Origin: Rhizobium sp. RM
GTDB taxonomy: Bacteria; Pseudomonadota; Alphaproteobacteria; Rhizobiales; Rhizobiaceae
NCBI RefSeq assembly: GCF_013390595.1
Contig: NZ_JACAWV010000022.1
Location: 186,001-250,000, forward strand
Direction of reading: 5' to 3'
Length of the DNA stretch: 64,000 nt
The notes beneath the pieces are model-generated. The model was given only the letters and a program-made list of their open reading frames with translations. It had not been told where the DNA came from and searched no databases. Each line of letters opens with the position of its first letter. The stretch's first letter is position 1. A program made the position numbers and the translations under genes. Below, in pieces: positions 38,292 to 46,702 of the stretch.

Positions 38292-38918
38292 CTATTTATC
38301 TTTTGGATCCCAATACAGGGTTACTGCCTTATGCCGAACGTAGAAATCGAGTCCGGACGCCTCATGTTTATGCGTTGAGCCGAATATTAATGGACTGCCG
38401 CAGGAGGAGGCCTGCGTCGACACCTCCGGATTGCGTGCAACTAGCTCCTCACGCCATTTGTCGATCAAATTCTTTGAGTTCTTCGCGAAGCAATAAAGTA
38501 GCACCTCGCCATGATCCTGGCCTGGAACCCCAGTCGAGTAGCGCGTTGTGAGTTGCTGAAACCCTTTATCCAACCACGAATAGGCGCCGTTTTTCTTAGC
38601 TTCTGCGAGCCACAGGAATCCATCTTTACCCCTTATCACGACGTCACAGTGTCCGTTCATGTGCTCGTCATGAGCAGCACGGAAACCCGCAGCTCTAAGC
38701 ATGCTGCATATTTCTAGGGTCAGATCATCCTCATCACGGTCCTGCTTTTTGCTCTTATCCGTTTCGAGCTGATTACAGACATAATCTATAGCCTTTTGAA
38801 CAGCCTTGACCTTGCCTTCATGCGTTTGGGCAAACAAGAAATAAATACGTGCCTCTTCAGCGCCTTCAACAACGTCATGCTCGCGCATTTGCGCAAGAAC
38901 ATCCTCTGCAGTTGCCAT
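38292..38918 (-). CDS. Small PD-(D/E)XK-like protein coupled to the Type ISP gene
   Basis: A 208-residue protein. Residues 1-60 are helical. Then E-rich LTLEICSMLRAAGFRAAHDEHMNGHCDVVIRGKDGFLWLAEAKKNG gives a nuclease-type core: E69, D92 and E106-x-K108. A helix with WLDKGFQQLTTRYSTG and strand HGEVLLYCFAK follow, as in restriction-type folds. ATG 38918 starts two bases after the stop of the giant upstream gene, with GGGAGG upstream, so both are made from one RNA. It may be an extra effector nuclease or a cofactor of the restriction enzyme. I know no standard Type ISP partner like this. Confidence 0.65.
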   Translation of the reverse strand: MATAEDVLAQMREHDVVEGAEEARIYFLFAQTHEGKVKAVQKAIDYVCNQLETDKSKKQDRDEDDLTLEICSMLRAAGFRAAHDEHMNGHCDVVIRGKDGFLWLAEAKKNGAYSWLDKGFQQLTTRYSTGVPGQDHGEVLLYCFAKNSKNLIDKWREELVARNPEVSTQASSCGSPLIFGSTHKHEASGLDFYVRHKAVTLYWDPKDK

Positions 38919-38920
38919 GC

Positions 38921-41900
38921 TCACGCCTCCCCGCCGACCAGTTGCGTCGTAAGCTGGAAGAAGGGAACTACCTTTGAGGAAGGTGCTTCAACTTCTGCCT
39001 TGGTCACCGGATGGAATAGCGTGTCAAAATCGAGTACGCGCTGAAATTGCTCAGAGGACAACTCATGAGTCACGCCCTCATCGTCAATAAACTTACCACC
39101 AGTTCTGAAGATAGCGATATCCGATTGGACCAAGATGTTGAGTGCTGCAATGATATCTCCAGTAAGAGTCTTGGCGTCAAGCATGTGCAAAATATCACTA
39201 ACATGCAGGGACACTACCTTATCGAAGTCTCGCGCTGCAATCGCATCTACGATACCGCAGGCTATCTGTCCTGCAGGCATATCACTCCAATGGTCAACGA
39301 TCTGAGCCTTTAAGCTATCGATCTTTATTGAAGTCCTACCCTCTGCCTTAATGCCAACACCGTCGAGCCTTGGCAGTGAATGCACCACCGCCATCGTCTT
39401 GATTGAAACAGTTATCATCCTCTGGAAGAGGGTAAGCAGATATTTTGGGTCACCCACTATTTCGTTGGCATAATCGTTTGCATCGGTGATAATACCGCTG
39501 TCTTTGTCTTGTTTAACCACCTGCCGTTCCATCACCCACTCAAGCGCAGGCTTGCCGTTGACCACATAATCGTAGGCTTCGAGCGGGACGTTCTGCATGG
39601 TGATGCGGTCGTTGTAGACAACGGTCGTCCGATCCTTTTCCTTACCCTTTGACGCGAACTTCATCTTCGTCACACGGTAGAACTTGATCGGATCTGCCTG
39701 AGCTTCAGGAATAAGCCGGTGATCTCCTTCCTTGAAGGTGACCATGTAGGGCTCTGCAGTTTCGAAATTGATGTGTAGGTCACTTAAAGTGCGGCCTGCA
39801 TCTTGGAATGCTTTGAAGTCGCTGAAGTTACTCACCGCAGGTATTCGGGGCAACTGCTTGGATAGATTGTTCGCGAAACGCCGACGATAGTCAGGTGAGT
39901 GCAGCAAGCCGTAGATGTAGTAGAATACGTCTTCTTTTGTTATTTCCTCCCCCAAATAGGCTGTTTGGAAATAGGCAAGCCCTGCATCCGTAATGGCTGC
40001 GCGGCGGGTAGCATCAGCGCCGTCCTCCAGAGCCGATGCGAAAAGACCGTCATCCGGTATTGCCGGCCCGCATAGGTAGAGAGGGAAGCACTTGCTTTTT
40101 TCGATGAGATCGTAGTTGGGAATGGCATCGACCATAAGGACGGAAAAGCCGCTTCGCGAACCCTTCCCTGACAAGCACATAATCGGCGAGCCCTCGGGGA
40201 CGCTGTCAAAGCTGCCAGCTCGCTCGATTAGACTGTTTTCATAGTAAAGCAGTTTCTTTTCGAAGGGGCGATACATTGATGTGCGGGTCGTTTCCGGCCT
40301 AAACTCAAGTCGACTGGATCGCAGAAAAGCCGTCTCAAGATCAGCCGACCATTTGATCTTCCTGGCATCCCGGTCGACAGTTTTGATAGTTTTTGCTTGG
40401 TCGATCTGCGAGTTGAATGCGGATATCATGCTTTGCACATTCAAGTGCAGCTTTGCGCTCGAAGGTCCGTAAACCCAAACATCGCGTTGAGTTGAAACAC
40501 CGTTAGAGAATGTTTCGAAAACTACTGGAGCACCTCCAGACGACCTAGAGCCAATCTCGATGAAAGCATCAAAACTGCTATCTACTTGATCGAGCCAATC
40601 ATTTTTCTCGTCGGGTGTTATATGTTTCCATCCTTCCGCCCTCGTGATCCCGTTGATGGAACCCATGTCGCGGATAGCATTAAGCTTTTGCGTTGTCGTT
40701 AGGTCTGGCCCAATGTCATGGAAGTAGATCTGGCCACGCTCCGTTCCCTTCGGATTCTTGGTCAAGACGGCTATGCAGATGCCCGTCATACTTCCCGAAC
40801 CGAATACATTCTGACCTTCTCGGGCCGCCCCTTTTGAGAGCATGTTTTTGCGGATATCGCCTCTTAGATGAAAAACGTAGAGATTGCTGAACTCATCAGC
40901 CAGGCACTTGCGCATGCCGTCCGCATAGCCGCGCTCAATCCAAGCGCTACCGGATACGAAACCCATCACTCCGGCATCACCGATCCGGTCACTCGCCCAA
41001 CGAAATGCTCGAATATAGCTGTTGTAGAGTTGATTTTTGAGCTTGGCAGTAGAACTCGCCGCATAGCTGTCGCGGATCGCAGTATCAAGTTGCGGATAGC
41101 TTATATTAGGAGCGTCATCATTCGCGTTTTCTTGGCCACCTGAGTAAGGTGGGTTACCAATAATAACGCGGATATCGAGCTCCTTTTGCCGTGTACGGCG
41201 TTGAGAGTTGTCAGGCAAGAGATTAGAGACCATGTCCCGCTCTTGCTCGTACATCTGGAAGGTGTCTGTTAGAAGGATACCGGTGAATGGTTGATACGGT
41301 GCGTCCTCGTTCAGACCACCTTGCGCCAGTTCGTGATAGACTGTCTCAATGTTTATGGCGGCTATGTAATAGGCGAGCAGCACAATTTCGTTAGCGTGAA
41401 TCTCGTTCTTGTATTTGTGTTCCAATTCATCAGGTGCGATTAGCCCTGACTGCAACAACCTAGCAATGAACGTGCCGGTGCCGGTGAAGGGATCGAGAAT
41501 GTGGACGCCCTTTGATCCGAGGGTCTGACCAAACTGCGACTTCAGCACGTCATTGACCGAATGAAGTATGAAATCGACCACCTCAACAGGGGTGTAGACG
41601 ATGCCCAGCCGCTCGCTTAGCATGGGAAAGGCGTTACCGAAGAACTTGTCGTAAAGCTCGGTGATGAGCTTTTGGCGTCCCCGTGCGGTTTTCACATCAG
41701 CGGCGCGGCGTTCTACGCTAGTATAAAACTTCGCGAGGCTCTCGGATTCCTTTGAAATATTATGTTCATGCAATTGTCCAAGCACGATCTCCATTGCCTT
41801 AGAGACCGGGTTTTCTGTAGTAAACTTGCTGTCTTTAAAGAGCGCGTCGAAAACTGGCTTGGTAATAAGATGCTGAGCCAGCATCTCTATCGCCTCTGCC

Positions 41901-44212
41901 TCACTTATCTCCGGATTTAGATCGTCGCGCAGCTCTTCTAGAAACTCAACGAAGGCGTCTCGCTCGCGGCCCGGGTTGGCGACAATAGTGCTTATTCTTG
42001 TGATGTGAGTCTGGGCTATCTTGGCAATGTCTTTCGCCCATGTATCCCAATAGTCCCGCGTGCCACATTTCTCGACAATCTTTGCCATGATTGCACGAGT
42101 GAATTCATCGAAAAGAAACTCACCTTGCTTGTAGTCGCCATAGGGCTGCCTACGGTCAAGAGTTTCCCGCCCAATGCCCGGCCCATCCTTCCTCAGGTTG
42201 GACCTACTTGTCGCGAAGTCTTCTACAACTGTGGTCAGTTCTTTCAATTCAGTTTCTGAGGAAACTCTGACAAGCTCAATCTTGTCGCTAATATCTTCCC
42301 CAAGTTTCGCCTGGTTGATCCGCGCATCAAGACGTTCATCGTGGGCACGCAATGCGTTTAGAATCTGCCAGACAATCTTATACCTTTCGTTGTCGTTCAG
42401 GGCATCCTCAGGCTTGGTATTCGGTGGAATTGCGACCGGCAGGATCACATAACCGAGCTTCTTACCCTCAGCTCTGCGCATAACACGGCCGACCGATTGC
42501 ACCACATCAATTTGGCTCTTGCGAGGGTGCATAAACATAATGGCGTCAAGGGCGGGAACATCCACTCCTTCAGACAAGACCTTAGCGTTTGTCAGTATAC
42601 GGCAGGCGTCATCACCAGCGTCCGCCTTCAGCCAGTTTAACAATTCCTCACGGGCGCTTGCGTTGTAACTACCATCGACGTGCCGAACCTCGGTAGATAC
42701 ATAACGCTCAGCGTCTACAAACTCGTTGCCCGCATATTCGGCAACAACCTTCGTGAACTCTTCTTCAATGATCTGTGATTTGGCAATGCTCTGGCAGAAG
42801 GCAAGCGCTCGCTTCATCGGCCTCGGATCAAATGCGAGATCAGCTACAAGATCGCTTTTTGTCAACGCCTTGTAGCATCCAATTATCTTGGTTGCATCGT
42901 CCAGAGTGAGCTCGGGTCCGTCCTTAAGACGATTCTGGATTGTGTTTGAAACCAGCCCCTCATCCACGGCCAGTACCACGACCTTGTAATCAGTCAATAG
43001 ATCGTTTTCAACGGCCCAACCAAAGCCACGGTGGAAGAGGTCCTTACCAAATTTGGCCTCGTCATCCATCGATGCAAGTTCAGCATCGTAATCATCGGCT
43101 TTGCGTTTGGCGGCGTCGCCGAAGATGCGTGGTGTAGCTGTCATGTAGAGCCGTTTCGTGGCTGCTACATATTCATTACTATGGATGCGTACAAAGGCGC
43201 TGTCGTCTTCGTCCTTAAGTGTAACGCCGGTCGTGCGATGAGCCTCGTCACAGATCACTAGATCGAACGCCGGCATACTATACTGCTTTTGGGCGCGCGT
43301 TAGCACATCGATCGAGTGATATGTGGAGAAGACCACAGTCATCTTGTCCACATTGGCAGAATTAACTTGCCTTGCGATTTTTTCCGGCTCTGTCGTGGCA
43401 GGGAAGGCTAGGTCATGAACATTTAAATCAAGACTGTCCGCGTCTGCATTACGGCCAATCTTCGTATCTGAACAAGCCGAGAAAGCCGTGAACTCTTTTT
43501 GACAGTCATTCTTCCATTCTCGCACCGTCTGCGACATGAGCGCGAGGGAAGGCACCATAAACAGAACACGTTTACCTTTTCCTGCCAGCGTCTCTGCAAT
43601 CCTTAGACCGGTGAAGGTCTTGCCCGTGCCACACGCCATAATAAGCTTGCCGCGATCCGCAGCTTGTAGACCTTCTGCAACGGCTTGCAGTGCTTCGCGC
43701 TGGTGGTCTCTGAGCTCCTTTTTAGGGGCGAGGCTGACAGTGCCCGTGCGTACAAACTGCGACCAGTCGATCCGGCTTGCCTCTAATTCATTGGTTCCGA
43801 TCCGGTTCCACTCTTTGGAGAGCTTGCCCAGCGTCTCCTTCGCGTTCCGGCTAAAGTCTTTCCGAGTGGTATCTGCGATTATCAGTCGCTTAAACAGATC
43901 GCTGGAGGCGGCAGATATGAAGCTATCTAGATCCGCTTTTTGAATGCTGTATTCTGGGGCGTAGAACTTGCACTGGATAGCTGCGTAACCTGACCCGTCT
44001 GCTAGCGTGGCGACGAGATCGATTCCAGTATCATTGCCACTCCATCCATGAGCTTTCGCCCATTCGCCAAACGGTACAACCGCAGAATAGTATTGCTTCT
44101 GTGTGCTATCATTTTGCAGAAACACTTTAACGACGCGCTCAAAATAGTCGCCTTTTTCGCGTTCGTTTCCGGAGGCTGTACGGTACGTATCTAGTAAATC
44201 GCTTAGCTGCAT
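38921..44212 (-). CDS. Type ISP single-chain restriction-modification-translocase
   Basis: A 1763-residue all-in-one enzyme. Order: Mrr-like nuclease (D65 in GIDLVATL, Q80-C-K82); SF2 helicase with Walker A GTGKT (195-199), DEAH (322-325), TATPR and QSVGRVMRR (about 572-580); coupler; N6-adenine methyltransferase with DPFTGTGTF (907-915) and NPPY (1020-1023); then a long C-terminal target-recognition region. This is the architecture of LlaGI/LlaBIII, which methylate one strand of an asymmetric site and cut after translocation and collision. It is longer than those (about 1,570 residues), mostly at the C-terminus. No separate specificity subunit is needed. GC about 50%, below the flanks, suggests transfer. 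No clear ribosome site precedes ATG 44212. Confidence 0.88.
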   Translation of the reverse strand: MQLSDLLDTYRTASGNEREKGDYFERVVKVFLQNDSTQKQYYSAVVPFGEWAKAHGWSGNDTGIDLVATLADGSGYAAIQCKFYAPEYSIQKADLDSFISAASSDLFKRLIIADTTRKDFSRNAKETLGKLSKEWNRIGTNELEASRIDWSQFVRTGTVSLAPKKELRDHQREALQAVAEGLQAADRGKLIMACGTGKTFTGLRIAETLAGKGKRVLFMVPSLALMSQTVREWKNDCQKEFTAFSACSDTKIGRNADADSLDLNVHDLAFPATTEPEKIARQVNSANVDKMTVVFSTYHSIDVLTRAQKQYSMPAFDLVICDEAHRTTGVTLKDEDDSAFVRIHSNEYVAATKRLYMTATPRIFGDAAKRKADDYDAELASMDDEAKFGKDLFHRGFGWAVENDLLTDYKVVVLAVDEGLVSNTIQNRLKDGPELTLDDATKIIGCYKALTKSDLVADLAFDPRPMKRALAFCQSIAKSQIIEEEFTKVVAEYAGNEFVDAERYVSTEVRHVDGSYNASAREELLNWLKADAGDDACRILTNAKVLSEGVDVPALDAIMFMHPRKSQIDVVQSVGRVMRRAEGKKLGYVILPVAIPPNTKPEDALNDNERYKIVWQILNALRAHDERLDARINQAKLGEDISDKIELVRVSSETELKELTTVVEDFATSRSNLRKDGPGIGRETLDRRQPYGDYKQGEFLFDEFTRAIMAKIVEKCGTRDYWDTWAKDIAKIAQTHITRISTIVANPGRERDAFVEFLEELRDDLNPEISEAEAIEMLAQHLITKPVFDALFKDSKFTTENPVSKAMEIVLGQLHEHNISKESESLAKFYTSVERRAADVKTARGRQKLITELYDKFFGNAFPMLSERLGIVYTPVEVVDFILHSVNDVLKSQFGQTLGSKGVHILDPFTGTGTFIARLLQSGLIAPDELEHKYKNEIHANEIVLLAYYIAAINIETVYHELAQGGLNEDAPYQPFTGILLTDTFQMYEQERDMVSNLLPDNSQRRTRQKELDIRVIIGNPPYSGGQENANDDAPNISYPQLDTAIRDSYAASSTAKLKNQLYNSYIRAFRWASDRIGDAGVMGFVSGSAWIERGYADGMRKCLADEFSNLYVFHLRGDIRKNMLSKGAAREGQNVFGSGSMTGICIAVLTKNPKGTERGQIYFHDIGPDLTTTQKLNAIRDMGSINGITRAEGWKHITPDEKNDWLDQVDSSFDAFIEIGSRSSGGAPVVFETFSNGVSTQRDVWVYGPSSAKLHLNVQSMISAFNSQIDQAKTIKTVDRDARKIKWSADLETAFLRSSRLEFRPETTRTSMYRPFEKKLLYYENSLIERAGSFDSVPEGSPIMCLSGKGSRSGFSVLMVDAIPNYDLIEKSKCFPLYLCGPAIPDDGLFASALEDGADATRRAAITDAGLAYFQTAYLGEEITKEDVFYYIYGLLHSPDYRRRFANNLSKQLPRIPAVSNFSDFKAFQDAGRTLSDLHINFETAEPYMVTFKEGDHRLIPEAQADPIKFYRVTKMKFASKGKEKDRTTVVYNDRITMQNVPLEAYDYVVNGKPALEWVMERQVVKQDKDSGIITDANDYANEIVGDPKYLLTLFQRMITVSIKTMAVVHSLPRLDGVGIKAEGRTSIKIDSLKAQIVDHWSDMPAGQIACGIVDAIAARDFDKVVSLHVSDILHMLDAKTLTGDIIAALNILVQSDIAIFRTGGKFIDDEGVTHELSSEQFQRVLDFDTLFHPVTKAEVEAPSSKVVPFFQLTTQLVGGEA

Positions 44213-44854
44213 GTGCTCTATCGGTAAGGCTGATTCTATCCAGCTGTTTATAAACGGATCACCTGCATTCGTATCGATAGGAACGACATAAATCCACCAC
44301 TGAGTGCGCCGAAGCTGAGATACGCGCGACAGAGTTCGAACTGAGGGGTGAAATCATATGTCCGGCATTGGCGGCATGGTTGTCCTCCGCGAGGGCCACT
44401 TCACAAATGATAACTCAAGATCCTATGGCACGCCTTGCCAAGCACTAGGGTGGGTGCCATCTAAGGCGCAGAAGGGGGACATCGTGTTCCCCTGTCATTT
44501 CGAGAGATCCCGGTTTCTAGGGCTTTTAAGCGATGGTGGGCGCTCCCTCCTGCGCAACCATTTTTACCACTCTGGGTATCTTCATCCACACCCAAAGCAC
44601 TTTTCTCTGTCGCACTCAAACAGCTCTCATCACCACAACACGCGAACACGTCCCCACCCCAAACCATTATTTTTATACGAACGGTCGTTTTTTATTGCAT
44701 TTAAATACGATCGTTCGTAAATAATCCCGCAACTTGAGCGATTCCGGGTGATCCGTGTTTTGGGTTTGCCTGTGGAAGATGCGAAAGTGCGAACAGATGG
44801 AACATGCCTGATGATTTCGTTTAGAACGGGGTGTGTTCTGATTTGGAGAGTGAC
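44213..44854. other. Right edge of the defence island and TetR promoter region
   Basis: About 640 bases with no convincing gene. It contains the promoter side of the restriction operon, a strong 9-bp hairpin AGGGGGACA-TCG-TGTTCCCCT (44473-44493, one G-T pair), and the TetR operators at 44677-44719. An open frame 44358-44720 has no ribosome site and a composition unlike protein. Confidence 0.45.
44677..44719. promoter_or_regulatory. Double TetR operator before the RND operon
   Basis: Two inverted repeats of the form ACGA-N4-TCGT: 44677-44688 (ACGA-ACGG-TCGT) and 44706-44719 (TACGA-TCGT-TCGTA). Their centres are 30 bp apart, about three helical turns, so two dimers would lie on the same face. 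They lie about 140 bp upstream of the tetR GTG. Confidence 0.6.
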
Positions 44855-45412
44855 GTGGGCCGTATTCGCAAGATTATGAAGGATGACATTCTGGATGCTG
44901 CCGAGCGGGTGGTGGTGAAGCTGGGTGCTGCCGGGCTTTCCATTGATGCCGTGGCGCAGGAGGCTGGTGTCAGCAAATCCACCGTCGTTTACGACCACAA
45001 GTCCAAGAGTGCCTTGCTGGAAGCCTTGATCGACCGCCGGATGCACCAGGAACTGGAGCGTCAGGCGGAGCTGGTGGCAGCGGCGAAAGACACCCCTCAC
45101 CCCGAGCTTTATGGCCGCATTACCGCGGCCGAGCGTGTGGTGGATGATGTGGAGCGGGCTGTTGCCATTGCCGTCAGCGCCTCGATGTCATCGGAAGAAA
45201 AGATCCAGCAGCAGATGCGCGAGTGGACCCAGACCGACCTCGACGCAATCAGCAAAGGCCCGAAACCCAAGGCGGCGCTGATGGCTTACCTTGCCTTGTG
45301 CGGCTTCTGTGTCACCGAATTTTTTGGCTTCCACCAATGGAGCGACGAAGAGCGGACAAGCATTCTTGAAGGTGTGCGAACGATCTACACATCCTTTCCC
45401 GACAAGACCTGA
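44855..45412 (+). CDS. TetR/AcrR-family repressor of the RND pump
   Basis: A 185-residue regulator: N-terminal HTH (LSIDAVAQEAGVSKSTVVYDHKSKSALLEALIDRR) and a helical ligand domain. The DNA-binding part has the variant VVYDH where YYHF is usual. GTG 44855 is preceded by GGAG at six bases; upstream starts do not have this. It lies 60 bases before the periplasmic adaptor gene in the same direction and probably represses the whole operon, including itself, via the sites at 44677-44719. A pump substrate would be the inducer. Confidence 0.83.
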   Translation: MGRIRKIMKDDILDAAERVVVKLGAAGLSIDAVAQEAGVSKSTVVYDHKSKSALLEALIDRRMHQELERQAELVAAAKDTPHPELYGRITAAERVVDDVERAVAIAVSASMSSEEKIQQQMREWTQTDLDAISKGPKPKAALMAYLALCGFCVTEFFGFHQWSDEERTSILEGVRTIYTSFPDKT

Positions 45413-45472
45413 AATCCCGGCCTGACGGCTGAAACGGCCTGATGGCCTGACCCCAACATTGAGAGAACCACC

Positions 45473-46693
45473 ATGCAACGCAGCAGAACACTGCCGCGCC
45501 TGAAGGCGTGCCTTTTTGCCACCTCGCTTCTGACCCTGACCGCCATGGGCGCAACCACAGCCGCACGCGCCCAGGAAGGCATGCCCGCCATGCCGCCCGC
45601 CGCCGTTGGCGTGATAGACCTCAAGGCGCATGCCATTCCCGTGGTCAGCGAATTGCCGGGCCGCGTTGCGGCAACCCGCGTTTCCGAAGTTCGCGCCCGC
45701 GTTTCCGGCATCCTGCAGGAGCGCGTTTTCGAGCAGGGTGCTCTGGTGCAGCAGGGCGACGTGCTCTACCGCATCGACCCGAAACTGTTCCGTGTGCGTG
45801 TGGCCAGCGCCGAAGCGGCCCTGCGCCGGGCGGAAGCGACCCGCGACAACGCCAAGGTGCAGCTTGACCGCCAGAAGACGCTGCGCGAACGCAATGTCGC
45901 AACCGGCGTCGAATATGACACCGCCTCCGTCAATCTGGCGCAGGCGGAGGCAGACGTGGCTCTGCAGCAGGCCGCGCTGGAAGAAGCCCGCATCAACCTC
46001 GAATACACCGACGTTCGTGCGCCGATCACCGGCATCATCGGCGGTGCGCTGGTGACCGAGGGTGCGCTTGTCACGGCTGACGGCACATCGAGCCTTGCGC
46101 TGATCCAGCAGATCGACCCCGTCTATGCCGACTTCACCCAGTCCGCGCAGGATCTTCTGGCGCTGCGCCGCGCCGTGAACGAAGGCAGGCTGCAGAGCCC
46201 TGCCCCCGGTCAGGCCAGCGTTGAACTGGTGTTCGACAATGGTGATGTCTACCGCGAAAAGGGTAAGCTTCTGTTTTCCAGCGCCAATGTGGATTCCACC
46301 ACCGGTCAGGTGACGCTGCGCGCCGAGTTTCCCAACACCGGCGGCGACCTGCTGCCCGGCATGTATGTGCGCGTGAAGATCGAACAGGCGGTGCGCCAGG
46401 ATGCGATTACCGTGCCGCAACGCGCCGTAACCCGCACGCAGGACGGCCGAGCCCAGGTCTATGTGGTGGATGCCGACAACATTGCAAAGCTGCGCGAGGT
46501 CGAACTCGGCCAGGCGCTTGGCCAGGAATGGGTGGTCGAAAGCGGCCTGAAGCAAGGCGAAAAACTCGTGGTGGACGGCGTGCAGAAGGTGCAGCCGGAC
46601 GCCAAGGTGGCGCCTGAACCCTGGGCGCCCACCCCGCAGAAAGCCAGCGAGCAGGCCGCCGGTGACGGCGCTGCCGCGACGACGGGCCAGTAA
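45473..46693 (+). CDS. acrA: RND periplasmic adaptor (AcrA-like)
   Basis: A 406-residue membrane fusion protein. Signal peptide to about residue 33 (TTAARAQ). The two lipoyl half-motifs are GRVAATRVSEVRARVSGILQERVF and INLEYTDVRAPITGIIGG, with a coiled-coil hairpin between (residues about 100-160), then beta-barrel and membrane-proximal domains (LLPGMYVRVKIEQ). There is no lipobox Cys, so it is not a lipoprotein like E. coli AcrA. It bridges the inner-membrane pump to an outer-membrane channel, which is not encoded here. Ten bases separate it from the pump gene. Confidence 0.87.
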   Translation: MQRSRTLPRLKACLFATSLLTLTAMGATTAARAQEGMPAMPPAAVGVIDLKAHAIPVVSELPGRVAATRVSEVRARVSGILQERVFEQGALVQQGDVLYRIDPKLFRVRVASAEAALRRAEATRDNAKVQLDRQKTLRERNVATGVEYDTASVNLAQAEADVALQQAALEEARINLEYTDVRAPITGIIGGALVTEGALVTADGTSSLALIQQIDPVYADFTQSAQDLLALRRAVNEGRLQSPAPGQASVELVFDNGDVYREKGKLLFSSANVDSTTGQVTLRAEFPNTGGDLLPGMYVRVKIEQAVRQDAITVPQRAVTRTQDGRAQVYVVDADNIAKLREVELGQALGQEWVVESGLKQGEKLVVDGVQKVQPDAKVAPEPWAPTPQKASEQAAGDGAAATTGQ

Positions 46694-46702
46694 GGAAAAA
46701 CC

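Noticed and set aside
44331-44345. GAGTTCGAACTGAG as a tRNA T-arm (possible integration site)
   Set aside because: The stem does not pair as a T-arm and no acceptor or anticodon arm could be built around it.
44358-44720. 120-codon open frame between the restriction and TetR genes
   Set aside because: No ribosome site, His/Ser-rich low-complexity product, and it runs through the TetR operators.
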